Source: DATJGR01 sp963812255
GTDB taxonomy: Bacteria > Pseudomonadota > Gammaproteobacteria > Pseudomonadales > Azotimanducaceae
Assembly (NCBI GenBank): GCA_963812255.1
Contig: CAWEUM010000003.1
Location: forward strand, 310,001-374,000
DNA length: 64,000 nt
Direction of reading: 5' to 3'
The position numbers were made by a program, and so were the translations under genes. Below are positions 33,585-41,721 of the stretch, one piece after another; positions within the stretch are counted from its first letter, which is position 1; each line of letters begins with the position of its first letter. The notes below the pieces were generated by a model. That model made no database searches and had not been told where the DNA came from. It was given only the letters and a program-made list of their open reading frames with translations.

Positions 33585-34189
33585 GATTCGTTTCCTGCCA
33601 GGCGGCGTTGTAGATCGGACACCCAGCCGGCGATACGCCGATCCGGCGCATCCGTGAGCGTTTGATATTTCTGATAGGCCTTCAGCGCGTCGTCGAGCCG
33701 GCCGAGATAGAGCTCGTACAGAATGCCGAGGTTGAGATATGCGTCGGCATAGTTCGGCACATGGGCGACGCACGCCTGATAGTTGGACTCGGCGCTGAGA
33801 AAATCGCCAGCGCGGCGCGCCAACACGCCGAGATCGATGTAGGCCGGGCAGCTGTTCGGGTTTGCGTCGATGGCCCTCTTGTAGGAATTCTCAGCCGCAG
33901 CATTGTCGCCGAGCGCTTCGTACACGGAGCCGAGATTCACCCAGGGGCCCGACAGAGTCGGATCGCGCGCCGTCAACTGTTTCAACAGTACTTCGGCTTG
34001 GGGGAAGCGCTTGGCGTGGATCGCATCGAGCGCCTGCTCGAACAAGGCCTCCGATTTGCCGTCCACCGCGGCCACTGGCGCGGCGCCTTGCGCGTTCGCA
34101 TCCGAATGCACATCACGCGGTGTGGAACTACATGCGGCGGCGGTCAGCACCGCGCAGAAGAGCAGCAACTCAACGTATCGTGTCAACAT
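33581..34189 (-). CDS. TPR-repeat lipoprotein (short)
   Basis: This 202-residue protein starts at ATG 34189, giving a signal sequence with lipobox Ala-Ala-Ala-Cys; an earlier in-frame ATG adds 20 residues that would spoil it. It has four to five TPR units between about 45 and 185, including Pro-Trp-Val-Asn-Leu-Gly-Ser-Val-Tyr, Ala-Tyr-Ile-Asp-Leu-Gly-Val-Leu and Ala-Tyr-Leu-Asn-Leu-Gly-Ile-Leu. It is probably on the periplasmic side of the outer membrane. It overlaps the long TPR lipoprotein gene by 20 bases and the next gene by ATGA. Small TPR lipoproteins also accompany Agl-type motors and Vibrio TonB2 (TtpC), which supports a link to the channel genes. Confidence 0.8.
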   Translation of the reverse strand: MLTRYVELLLFCAVLTAAACSSTPRDVHSDANAQGAAPVAAVDGKSEALFEQALDAIHAKRFPQAEVLLKQLTARDPTLSGPWVNLGSVYEALGDNAAAENSYKRAIDANPNSCPAYIDLGVLARRAGDFLSAESNYQACVAHVPNYADAYLNLGILYELYLGRLDDALKAYQKYQTLTDAPDRRIAGWVSDLQRRLAGNES

Positions 34190-36950
34190 AACCCACCTGC
34201 AACTCCTGTTTGTCGAAGCGCGCCGGTACCAGCGCGCGAAGCGCCTCAAAGCTCTTGCGCACCCATTGGTCGTATACGCCGTCCCAGCTTCGCCGCGCGT
34301 TGAGCTCGTGAATGGAGATCGCCTGCTCTTCGAACGGATAGGCCTGCTCTTCGAGTAGCACCTGGTACTGTTCGAGTTCCATATCCGTCAGACCTTTGGG
34401 CCGCGCAGACGCCATCAGGGTGCGCGACAACGCGGCGTAGATGTCGGCAATCTGGTACGTCGATGCCGTCGCGAATTCGGCGACGCCATACGACGCCGCT
34501 TTCTCGTAGGCCGCCACGGCATCCTTCAGCGCGTGCTGTTTGAGTTTCAAGCTGTTCGCCAGCGGTTCACCAAGCGCGATTGCGTCGAACGCCGCTCGAG
34601 CATCGTCGGCAAGAATCAACTGCGCTTGGGCGGCAAGATACTTGGCTCGATCGGGCACCGTGCCACCCATAGCTGCAACGATTTCGATTTTCTTGTGCAA
34701 CCAGAGGCGACGCTGGTCCGAATCGCCCAAACGCTGATACAGCTCATCCACGTGCTGCGCTGCCTCCAGCGCGATGTCGGGCGGCGTTGGGTAGCGCCGC
34801 GCATATTCGCCGAAGCTTTCGATGGCGCCGGCCACGTCGTTGGTCTGTAGATCGAGTTCGCCAGCGTGGTACAGCGCTTCACGGCGCACGCTGACATCCG
34901 AGTCCGTGTCGGCAATTCGCCGATATTCGGCGGCCGCCTGAGTCCACTCTTCGGATTTCTCGTAGAGTCCGGCCAACCGCTTCGTTGCGTCGGCACCGTA
35001 CGGGCTGTCGGGATAACGCGCGCGAAAGTCTTCCAGCAACTTCGCTGCTTCCTTCCACCGTCCCTGTGCCTCGACCGCTGCAATCGCGTCGTTGTGTCCC
35101 TTCGCGGCAAGGTCAGAACCCGGCGCATCGTTGGCGATGCGCAGATAATTGCGCACGGCCTGGTCGGTGTTGCCACTCTTCTCTGCGGCCTCGCCCTGCT
35201 TGTAGATCGACGCCAACAACTTTTCTTTGATTGCCGCTACATCGGGCGGTGAACCGCCGGGAATTTGCAGTAGCGACCGATACGAGCTTTCCGCGGCCGC
35301 GTAGTGACCAAGTTCGAACGCGCCGTGTCCGAGAATGACATAGGCTGTGCGGGCAAGCTTGGGGTCCAGATTTTTGCGCGTGCGGATCAAATGCTCCGCC
35401 AGATCCATCGCTTGCTGATACTGCGCCAGCGAGAACAATGCATCCGCAGCAGCAGCCTGAACCTCAGCGGCCCTTGGGTCGTCCGCAAACTTCATGGCGA
35501 ATTCGATCTGGGCATCGATCTTGACCCGCTGCCAAAGTTCACGATCTTTGGGGCCAAGGCCCTTCAGCACTTCGTCGAGGCCGAGTATCGCGGCGTAGCC
35601 GGCCTCGTTGGCGCGCGCGTAATCGGGGTGTTCGTGAACCACTCGTTGATACGCCGCCACTGCACGCGCCGGCTGTTTCGCCTCGGTGTAGACCTCGCCG
35701 AGAAGGAACAGATTTTCGGCCACCGCCGGATCGTCGGGGAACGTCGCAACGAATTGCTCGTAATAGTCCGCGGCCTTCAGATAGTCGGATACGGCATGGC
35801 TCGTCTGGGCCTCACTGTGTGCCAACCTCGAGAGCTCGGTGAGATACGTTTTCAGGCTCGGCATGTATTCGGCGCGATCCTCATCGCCGTACATTGCCCA
35901 GAATTTGCTGTGCACGCCGTAGCGCTTGACGAAGTCCTCCTTGCGCGATCGCACTTCGCTGGGGAAGTCGGCGGCGATCAACGTATCGATAATGCGCTTG
36001 TTGAACACCGGCGCACGGCGATCGAGGGTATTGTTGACGATGAATGTCTCGAGCGCCGCAACGCTGTCGAGATAGCGCTGCTTGGTACGCAAATCGTCGG
36101 CGAGGCGCTCGTAGACACGGTGCTGCCAAGCGGGCTTGTCGAGCTTGTCCATGTGTGCCGCGAGCGTCTTGGGCCCGTCCAGATATGACACCGCCAGTAC
36201 ACTCACGCGCAGCGCATCCTCCAACAGTTCCTGCGCGCCGCGGTTGGGATCGGCATCATTCGGGGTGATCGCGTTGATCACGACGAAGAAGCTGTCGAGT
36301 GCCGCGTCCAATTGTGAATCCTTGAAGCGACACCAACCCAGCATATAGTTAGCATTCAGCCAATAGCTACTCGATGCGCCGCGGTCGACGACAAAGCCGT
36401 AGTCAGCGGCGGCCGCGACGTAGCGTTCGGTCGAAAACGCCATCTCGGCACGGCGAAATCGGGCTTCGATGATATAGGCACTATCCGGGTAGTCTGCGAT
36501 CAACCGATCGAGATAGCGTTTGGCGTTGGCGTGATCACCAACGACATCGTATGCACGTGCCAGCTGATAGACGATCTGGTCTACGTCGTTGCCGTCCGGA
36601 TGTTTCAGCAGATCTTCGTACAGCGCGATGGCGGCCCGATACGGCGCTGCCTCACCCGCGGCATCACGATCTTCCCCGACCTGCATTTCCAGATCCGCCA
36701 GCCGCTTGCCGACAGCCTGGTTCTCTTGCGCGTCCGGCACCGAGCCGTAGACGCGTTGATACGCGGCGATCACGTCGTCCCGGCTTGGCGGCGGCACACG
36801 CACCTCGGGCAGTTCGAGGCTCGGCAAACGCTTCACCACATCGGCCATCGCCGGGCCGCTCTGTTCGAGCGGTTTGCCCGCACCTGCACCGAACAGATGG
36901 CAACCGCCGAGTGCCACCAGGGTGCAGACAAGCGCAATCAGGCGCTTCAT
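34170..36950 (-). CDS. Large TPR-repeat lipoprotein
   Basis: This 926-residue protein has signal lipobox Leu-Gly-Gly-Cys17. Tandem TPR-like units fill about residues 100-860, with motifs such as Gln-Leu-Ala-Arg-Ala-Tyr-Asp, Leu-Phe-Leu-Leu-Gly-Glu-Val-Tyr-Thr and Leu-Ala-Gly-Leu-Tyr-Glu-Lys-Ser. Their alpha-solenoid spacing resembles outer-membrane assembly and gliding-associated TPR lipoproteins. The family named after Myxococcus AglT is my best guess for relatives, but this is from architecture only. It is coupled to the 620-residue gene upstream (ATGA, 36947-36950). It probably forms a periplasmic scaffold bound to the outer membrane. Confidence 0.8.
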   Translation of the reverse strand: MKRLIALVCTLVALGGCHLFGAGAGKPLEQSGPAMADVVKRLPSLELPEVRVPPPSRDDVIAAYQRVYGSVPDAQENQAVGKRLADLEMQVGEDRDAAGEAAPYRAAIALYEDLLKHPDGNDVDQIVYQLARAYDVVGDHANAKRYLDRLIADYPDSAYIIEARFRRAEMAFSTERYVAAAADYGFVVDRGASSSYWLNANYMLGWCRFKDSQLDAALDSFFVVINAITPNDADPNRGAQELLEDALRVSVLAVSYLDGPKTLAAHMDKLDKPAWQHRVYERLADDLRTKQRYLDSVAALETFIVNNTLDRRAPVFNKRIIDTLIAADFPSEVRSRKEDFVKRYGVHSKFWAMYGDEDRAEYMPSLKTYLTELSRLAHSEAQTSHAVSDYLKAADYYEQFVATFPDDPAVAENLFLLGEVYTEAKQPARAVAAYQRVVHEHPDYARANEAGYAAILGLDEVLKGLGPKDRELWQRVKIDAQIEFAMKFADDPRAAEVQAAAADALFSLAQYQQAMDLAEHLIRTRKNLDPKLARTAYVILGHGAFELGHYAAAESSYRSLLQIPGGSPPDVAAIKEKLLASIYKQGEAAEKSGNTDQAVRNYLRIANDAPGSDLAAKGHNDAIAAVEAQGRWKEAAKLLEDFRARYPDSPYGADATKRLAGLYEKSEEWTQAAAEYRRIADTDSDVSVRREALYHAGELDLQTNDVAGAIESFGEYARRYPTPPDIALEAAQHVDELYQRLGDSDQRRLWLHKKIEIVAAMGGTVPDRAKYLAAQAQLILADDARAAFDAIALGEPLANSLKLKQHALKDAVAAYEKAASYGVAEFATASTYQIADIYAALSRTLMASARPKGLTDMELEQYQVLLEEQAYPFEEQAISIHELNARRSWDGVYDQWVRKSFEALRALVPARFDKQELQVGYVDTIR

Positions 36951-38809
36951 TTGCCGCTTCCACTCGTCTGTTGTGCGAGCTGGTCGGTTGCCCGCGCAAT
37001 CGCGATACGGGTGACGAGCAGCTGGCGCTCGACTTGCGCGATTTCACCATGGATACCCGATCTGATCTGATCACCCAGGCGTTTCTGACGGTCTGCGATA
37101 GCCACATTCACCTGTGCGGTGAGTGCATCGGCTCGGGTTTGAAATCCCAGAAAGTCTGTCTGCACACCCAGGGCAATGACGCCTTCCGCGTTCGCGACTC
37201 GCGCGAGCTTCGCGTCGATAGCCGCCAGCAACGTCTCGGTTGCCGCCACCGCCTTTTGCGCGTCGCGCAACCGCGTTTCACGCGCATCGACGAGATTCCA
37301 GAATGCGATTCCTTCCAGATGGTCGATTCGCGCCAACAGGCCTGCCCGGGTTGGGTCGCCGGGCGTTCGCATCAGCAGCGCGCGTTTCGAATTCAAGTCG
37401 TTGATCAGTTTGGCCTCATCGGGATTCGCCAGCGCCAGCATCCACGATTGCGCACGCTCGGGCGCCGCATGCTGCAGCGCGTCGATGCGTGCGTGCATCT
37501 GCGCGATCTGCGCCGCGATTTCCGTGCGTCGGTCCGCCAAACCTTTTTGACCGATCATGTCATGTGCGGTCGCGGCGCGGCGGCGCTGCTCGGTTGCCAG
37601 TGCATCGAACGTGGACAATTCGTCCGGCAACGCGCCCAACCAGTCATGCATCTCGCGCAATTTCCGCCATTCGCTCAACAGTTCCTGAACGTCTTCTGTC
37701 GCGAGCCATTCCAACCAGTCGGTGTGGCCGAGCGTCTTGCGCCATTCGCTCATGACCTGCGTGGTCGAGTCGTCACCGTTGGGCTGCGCGAACACCTGCA
37801 GAAGCCCGCCGATCCAAGCGGGATTTTCCGCGCGCGTTGCGACGTTCTTCAGTTCCGTCAGGCGCTCCTCGAAATTGGCTTCCGCAGCGTGATAGTTCGT
37901 CAGAGCCAGGTCGCGCGACGCCAGGTGTTCGAGGCTCATCGGGAAGCCAAGCTGCGCAGTCGCGCTGCTTTCGGACCAGTATGCGTCTTGCTTCAACGAC
38001 AACCAGATCCGCGCGGCGAGTTGGTAGTTGCCGTTGTCCATCGCCAGGCCCCCGTACGATGTCAACGCGAGATCGCGATAGCGACCCGTAGCGGGTAAAC
38101 CGTCGAGTACTGACTCCGCTGACGCCGCTTCGGTGCGCTGCCGTTTGACGATCGACAGCGCCACCAAGGCGCGCTGCTTGAGGTCCAACGCGTCGCTCGA
38201 ATAGACGTCCATCGCAGCGAGCGTTGCGAATGCCCGTTCCGCCTGCTCCGGGTGACCTGCCGAACGCAGTGCGACACCGAGATTGAACAGTGCATAGGCG
38301 CGAAAGGCCTGCTTTGGATCGATGCGGTCGATCGCGGTTTGCGCCGCAGCGAAGTCGCCGCGTTCGGTGGCAACTTCGGCGCGCATGAACTCGACCTCCG
38401 GATGGATGCGTTCATGGCCGAGCCAGCTCTTGCCCAAGTCGATCTTCACAAGATTACGCTGCACGCCCGCCCAATCCTGTTTGCGAAAGTCTTCGCGTGC
38501 GAGGTGAAACGCCAAACGCATCTTGTCGAGCGGAGTCAGCTCGCCTTCGCCGACCGAGGCGAAGGTCTTCTCTGCCATCGAGAACATACCGTCGGCAAAC
38601 GCGAAACTACCTTTCGCCAACTGCAATCGGACCGGGTCTGCGCCGACGACGCCGCGGCGCTCGATGATCAACGTGTCGAGCAGCGCCTGTTCGGGGTTGT
38701 CCTGGTAGTAGTCATACAGAACCGTGCCGTAGTACAGATCCGGCAACGGGGTCACCGGCTGCGCCGTGACCAAACAGCTCAAGAGCCAGCCGCACAGATA
38801 CTCCTTCAT
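36947..38809 (-). CDS. Secreted helical TPR-like protein, unknown family
   Basis: This is a 620-residue protein with an N-terminal signal peptide (about 1-20) and no lipobox cysteine in the right place. Residues about 35-290 show degenerate TPR spacing, for example Ala-Leu-Phe-Asn-Leu-Gly-Val-Ala-Leu-Arg. Residues about 380-610 are highly helical with heptad-like Leu/Ala patterning and probably form a coiled coil. The region Trp-Leu-Glu-Trp-Leu-Ala-Thr-Glu is unusually Trp-rich. I recognise no enzyme motif. It is encoded between a 202-residue secreted protein and the large TPR lipoprotein, and it is coupled to the latter. A periplasmic structural role is likely. Confidence 0.75.
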   Translation of the reverse strand: MKEYLCGWLLSCLVTAQPVTPLPDLYYGTVLYDYYQDNPEQALLDTLIIERRGVVGADPVRLQLAKGSFAFADGMFSMAEKTFASVGEGELTPLDKMRLAFHLAREDFRKQDWAGVQRNLVKIDLGKSWLGHERIHPEVEFMRAEVATERGDFAAAQTAIDRIDPKQAFRAYALFNLGVALRSAGHPEQAERAFATLAAMDVYSSDALDLKQRALVALSIVKRQRTEAASAESVLDGLPATGRYRDLALTSYGGLAMDNGNYQLAARIWLSLKQDAYWSESSATAQLGFPMSLEHLASRDLALTNYHAAEANFEERLTELKNVATRAENPAWIGGLLQVFAQPNGDDSTTQVMSEWRKTLGHTDWLEWLATEDVQELLSEWRKLREMHDWLGALPDELSTFDALATEQRRRAATAHDMIGQKGLADRRTEIAAQIAQMHARIDALQHAAPERAQSWMLALANPDEAKLINDLNSKRALLMRTPGDPTRAGLLARIDHLEGIAFWNLVDARETRLRDAQKAVAATETLLAAIDAKLARVANAEGVIALGVQTDFLGFQTRADALTAQVNVAIADRQKRLGDQIRSGIHGEIAQVERQLLVTRIAIARATDQLAQQTSGSGK

Positions 38810-38831
38810 GCATCATCCCTGCAGCGACTCG

Positions 38832-39440
38832 TTACGGAGAAACAGTCGCGACGAACTCGGGCTGATATTTCGCCGTCGAATCGGAGATCTTCAGTTCCAC
38901 ATAGCTGGGTTCGAATGATTTCTGAAACGTCACGGTGGTCGCACGCTTGTAGTCGCGACCTTCGGGACCGCGACCGGTGAAGAACGCCGTCAGTTGGTTC
39001 CGACCTTGCTTGACGTTGCCGACGTAGAGTCGCTGCACGCCACCACGAAACAGCGCGTCGACCTGCTTCTGTGTGTACAGATAATGCGTAACGTCTTTGC
39101 CGTTGAGCTTCAAAGTCACCGCGTCCAGCGCGAAGAACTTGCCGACGTCCATCGACAGAAACACCGCCACCTGCGAACTCGCCGGGTACAGCAGGTCTTC
39201 TTCGAGCACCACGAGATCGCGCTTGAGCTCGATCAGATTGTGCTTGATGTCCTCCATCTGGCCACTGAGCGCGGCGGTGCTTTCGGGCTTTGGTTGCGAG
39301 GCTGTCGCTGCAGTCGCAGCAGAAATCGTAGCGTCGGAGGACGTGCTGGCCACATCGGTCGCCGCATCGTCGGCGACCGCGGACATCCCCAGCAAGCTCG
39401 TCAAGAGCAGCATGGGTACGATCAATGCGGTCCGTTGCAT
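38832..39440 (-). CDS. Secreted protein with coiled coil and beta domain, unknown family
   Basis: This 202-residue protein has a signal peptide (about 1-23), followed by a Ser/Ala/Thr-rich linker (24-58). A short predicted coiled coil follows (about 60-83, Met-Glu-Asp-Ile-Lys...Val-Val-Leu-Glu-Glu-Asp). The rest is a beta-rich domain with Val-Phe-Leu-Ser-Met-Asp-Val-Gly, Leu-Lys-Leu-Asn-Gly-Lys-Asp-Val and Tyr-Val-Glu-Leu-Lys-Ile, an Ig-like alternation. It has no cysteines in the mature part. The function is unknown. It sits 22 bases upstream of the 620-residue gene and 28 bases after the thioredoxin gene, so it is part of the same envelope operon. Confidence 0.72.
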   Translation of the reverse strand: MQRTALIVPMLLLTSLLGMSAVADDAATDVASTSSDATISAATAATASQPKPESTAALSGQMEDIKHNLIELKRDLVVLEEDLLYPASSQVAVFLSMDVGKFFALDAVTLKLNGKDVTHYLYTQKQVDALFRGGVQRLYVGNVKQGRNQLTAFFTGRGPEGRDYKRATTVTFQKSFEPSYVELKISDSTAKYQPEFVATVSP

Positions 39441-39468
39441 CTGGTCATTCCTCTGCGGTGTGATCGTT

Positions 39469-39957
39469 CTACTTGTTGATCAGTTGCTTGACCACTTCGA
39501 GGTATTTAGTTTCATCACCGGGCTTGTAGCCGCGATGGACGTAACGCACGACCCCGTCGCGATCGACGACGATGCTGCTTGGCATCGACTCGAGATCGTA
39601 GAGTTCGCTGACCTTCTGACCTTCATCGACGAGCACAGGAAACGTCACGCCTGCCTTGCTCGCGACTTCTTTTGCAGGACCGGCTTTGCCCTCGACATTC
39701 ACCCCAAGAATGGTGAACCCGGCGCCTTTGTAGCGCTCATCGATACGCTCGAGCAGCGGCATCTCCTGGCGACAGGGTCCACACCAGCTGGCCCAGAAGT
39801 TGATCAGCACGACCTGTCCGCGGAATTCCTTCAAGCGCGTGTTCGTTCCGTCGACGCTTTTCAATGTGAAGTCGGGCGCAACGTCGGAAACGGCGACGGC
39901 CTGACAGAGTGTGGGCACGCAGATACACACGGCCGCAATCAGCTTTAGGATTTTCAT
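39469..39957 (-). CDS. TlpA/ResA-like thioredoxin (secreted)
   Basis: This 162-residue protein starts at ATG 39957, which gives a clean signal peptide ending near Gln-Ala-Val-Ala; an upstream in-frame ATG would add 9 polar residues. The active site is Trp-Ala-Ser-Trp-Cys-Gly-Pro-Cys (near 59-66). The cis-Pro lies in Ser-Met-Pro-Ser-Ser, and Pro-Asp-Phe-Thr-Leu-Lys opens the TlpA fold. It probably reduces disulfides in the periplasm. As the first gene of the ten-gene operon it may service one of the downstream secreted proteins, although most of those have few cysteines. Confidence 0.85.
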   Translation of the reverse strand: MKILKLIAAVCICVPTLCQAVAVSDVAPDFTLKSVDGTNTRLKEFRGQVVLINFWASWCGPCRQEMPLLERIDERYKGAGFTILGVNVEGKAGPAKEVASKAGVTFPVLVDEGQKVSELYDLESMPSSIVVDRDGVVRYVHRGYKPGDETKYLEVVKQLINK

Positions 39958-40664
39958 GGCATTTCCTTTCGTTGTTATCCACACCTCGACATCGCTACAG
40001 CTCCGCTATCCGCTCGCGACCGCCGGTAGAGTCAAACGTACGCGATCGATCATGTCGTCGAAAGCCTCTGCACAGCCGACTGCTGCAACAGCTGTGGCGC
40101 CCGGTCTCCGTTCCGGTCGGGCTTTCGAACTACCGACATGGATCGCTATTGGGCGCTCAGCGCCCCCTTGCGCACCAATCCCTGGTGACGCAATGACTCG
40201 ACCGGGATCCGTTCCGGTCATGCCAATCAGAATCCTTCGCCGCGCACCGATCGCGCTGAGAAGAAGAACCGGGAATCGCCGACTGCTCACGGCGGCTGGA
40301 TGAGGTGTGGAACAACCAACCTTCCGCGACAGCGATCCCCAGTCCTTGAACCGTTGTGCCTTCTCAATCCTCGTTTTGATGCGCTCGAGCATCTTCGTTG
40401 TATCCGCGCACAAACGCGTACATCTTCGGAAAACGAACGTTAGTCGAGCGGCTCCGGGGTTAATGCGTTCGGGTTCACAAATCATTTGCCACCGGCAATC
40501 GGTCATCGGCGCAGAGCAGGCGATCACGGTTGGGACTTGAACGCGGCTGCAGAGATTCGACCGAGGCACGACGCCAGAACGCGATATGTCGATATTCCGA
40601 GCTGTTCTTTGGTCCGTCGGACCAACCCGCTAGACTCGCTGATCTTTGCACTCTGCGGATACGC
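39958..40664. other. About 700 bases without a supported gene
   Basis: This divergent gap lies between the thioredoxin operon and cysteine synthase. A minus-strand frame of 187 codons (40006-40569) crosses most of it, but it has no recognisable domain, no good start and mixed codon use. A 12-bp direct repeat TCCGTTCCGGTC occurs at 40107-40118 and 40208-40219, the second inside a GACCGG/CCGGTC hairpin. GGGCGCT/AGCGCCC (40151-40165) is another short palindrome. Promoters for both operons should be here; I could not place them. Confidence 0.55.
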
Positions 40665-41645
40665 ATGACCACGCGCAACGGCTTCATCGAAACCGTGGGC
40701 AACACGCCGTTGATCAGGCTCGCAACACTGTCGGACGAGACGGGTTGCGAGATTTTGGGCAAGGCGGAGTTCCTCAACCCCGGTGGTTCGGTCAAAGATC
40801 GTGCGGCGTTGTGGATGATCCGCGCGGCCGAGCAGAATGGTTCGTTGCAACCGGGCGGAATCGTCGTCGAAGGCACTGCGGGCAACACCGGCATTGGTAT
40901 CGCGCACATCTGCAATGCACGCGGCTACGGTTGCGTGATCTATATGCCGGACAATCAGTCACAGGAGAAAGTCGATCTGCTGCGCACGCTCGGTGCCGAA
41001 GTTCGTGTCGTAAAGACGGTTCCGTACAAGGACGACCTGAACTATCAGAAGCAGGCGGGACGCTATGCGGCGCAGACACCTGGTGCTGTCTGGGCCAACC
41101 AGTTCGACAACATCGCGAATCGACTCGCGCATTACGAATCGACCGCGCCAGAGATGTGGCGTACGACCCAAGGCCAAATCGACGCATTCACGTGCGCGGT
41201 AGGCACCGGCGGTACGCTCGCCGGCGTCAGCCGCTATCTGAAGGAGCACAATCCGGGCGTCAGAATTGTGCTGGCGGATCCGCCAGGCAGCGCGTTGTAC
41301 AGCTACGTCAAGACCGGCGACGCCGTCATGAGCGCCGGACCATCGATTACCGAAGGCATCGGCAACAGCCGCGTCACCGACAATCTTGCGGACACGCTGA
41401 TCGATGACGCCGTGCAGATCAGCGATCAGGACACCGTCTCGATGGTGTATCGGATGCTACGCAAAGAGGGCTGGTTTTTCGGTTCATCGACCGGCGTGAA
41501 CCTAGCCGCCGCAGTGAGGGTCGCGCGAGATCTGGGTCCGGGCCACTCCGTGGTCACGATGCTGTGCGACGGAGGCGGAAAATATCAGTCGCGTTTGTTC
41601 AATCCCGAATGGCTGGCAGAACGTGGCTTGAACGCCGACAGTTGA
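40665..41645 (+). CDS. Cysteine synthase (O-acetylserine sulfhydrylase family)
   Basis: This 326-residue PLP enzyme has the Lys in Asn-Pro-Gly-Gly-Ser-Val-Lys-Asp-Arg (near 41-49) and the substrate loop Glu-Gly-Thr-Ala-Gly-Asn-Thr-Gly-Ile-Gly. The phosphate-binding loop is Gly-Thr-Gly-Gly-Thr. The loop reads TAGNT rather than TSGNT, a variant shared by one branch of CysK-like enzymes. The start ATG 40665 gives the normal Asn-Gly-Phe-Ile-Glu-Thr-Val-Gly-Asn-Thr-Pro-Leu opening; a longer frame upstream adds 45 unlikely residues. It makes cysteine from O-acetylserine and sulfide. It appears to be transcribed alone, with the NfeD gene 76 bases further on. Confidence 0.88.
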   Translation: MTTRNGFIETVGNTPLIRLATLSDETGCEILGKAEFLNPGGSVKDRAALWMIRAAEQNGSLQPGGIVVEGTAGNTGIGIAHICNARGYGCVIYMPDNQSQEKVDLLRTLGAEVRVVKTVPYKDDLNYQKQAGRYAAQTPGAVWANQFDNIANRLAHYESTAPEMWRTTQGQIDAFTCAVGTGGTLAGVSRYLKEHNPGVRIVLADPPGSALYSYVKTGDAVMSAGPSITEGIGNSRVTDNLADTLIDDAVQISDQDTVSMVYRMLRKEGWFFGSSTGVNLAAAVRVARDLGPGHSVVTMLCDGGGKYQSRLFNPEWLAERGLNADS

Positions 41646-41721
41646 CGCCTGCTGGCCGCGTGGTTGGTACGCCTCCGCGAACTCTGAATGCACCAGCACC
41701 CGCCGCGCACTACACTGGGGC

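Noticed and set aside
36551..38098. Plus-strand frame of 515 codons
   Set aside because: It lies opposite two coupled genes of the envelope operon and is Arg/His/Ala-rich without any motif.
40006..40569. Minus-strand frame of 187 codons in the gap before cysteine synthase
   Set aside because: No domain, no plausible start with ribosome site, and an odd Pro/Arg/Gly composition; retained only as a description of the gap.
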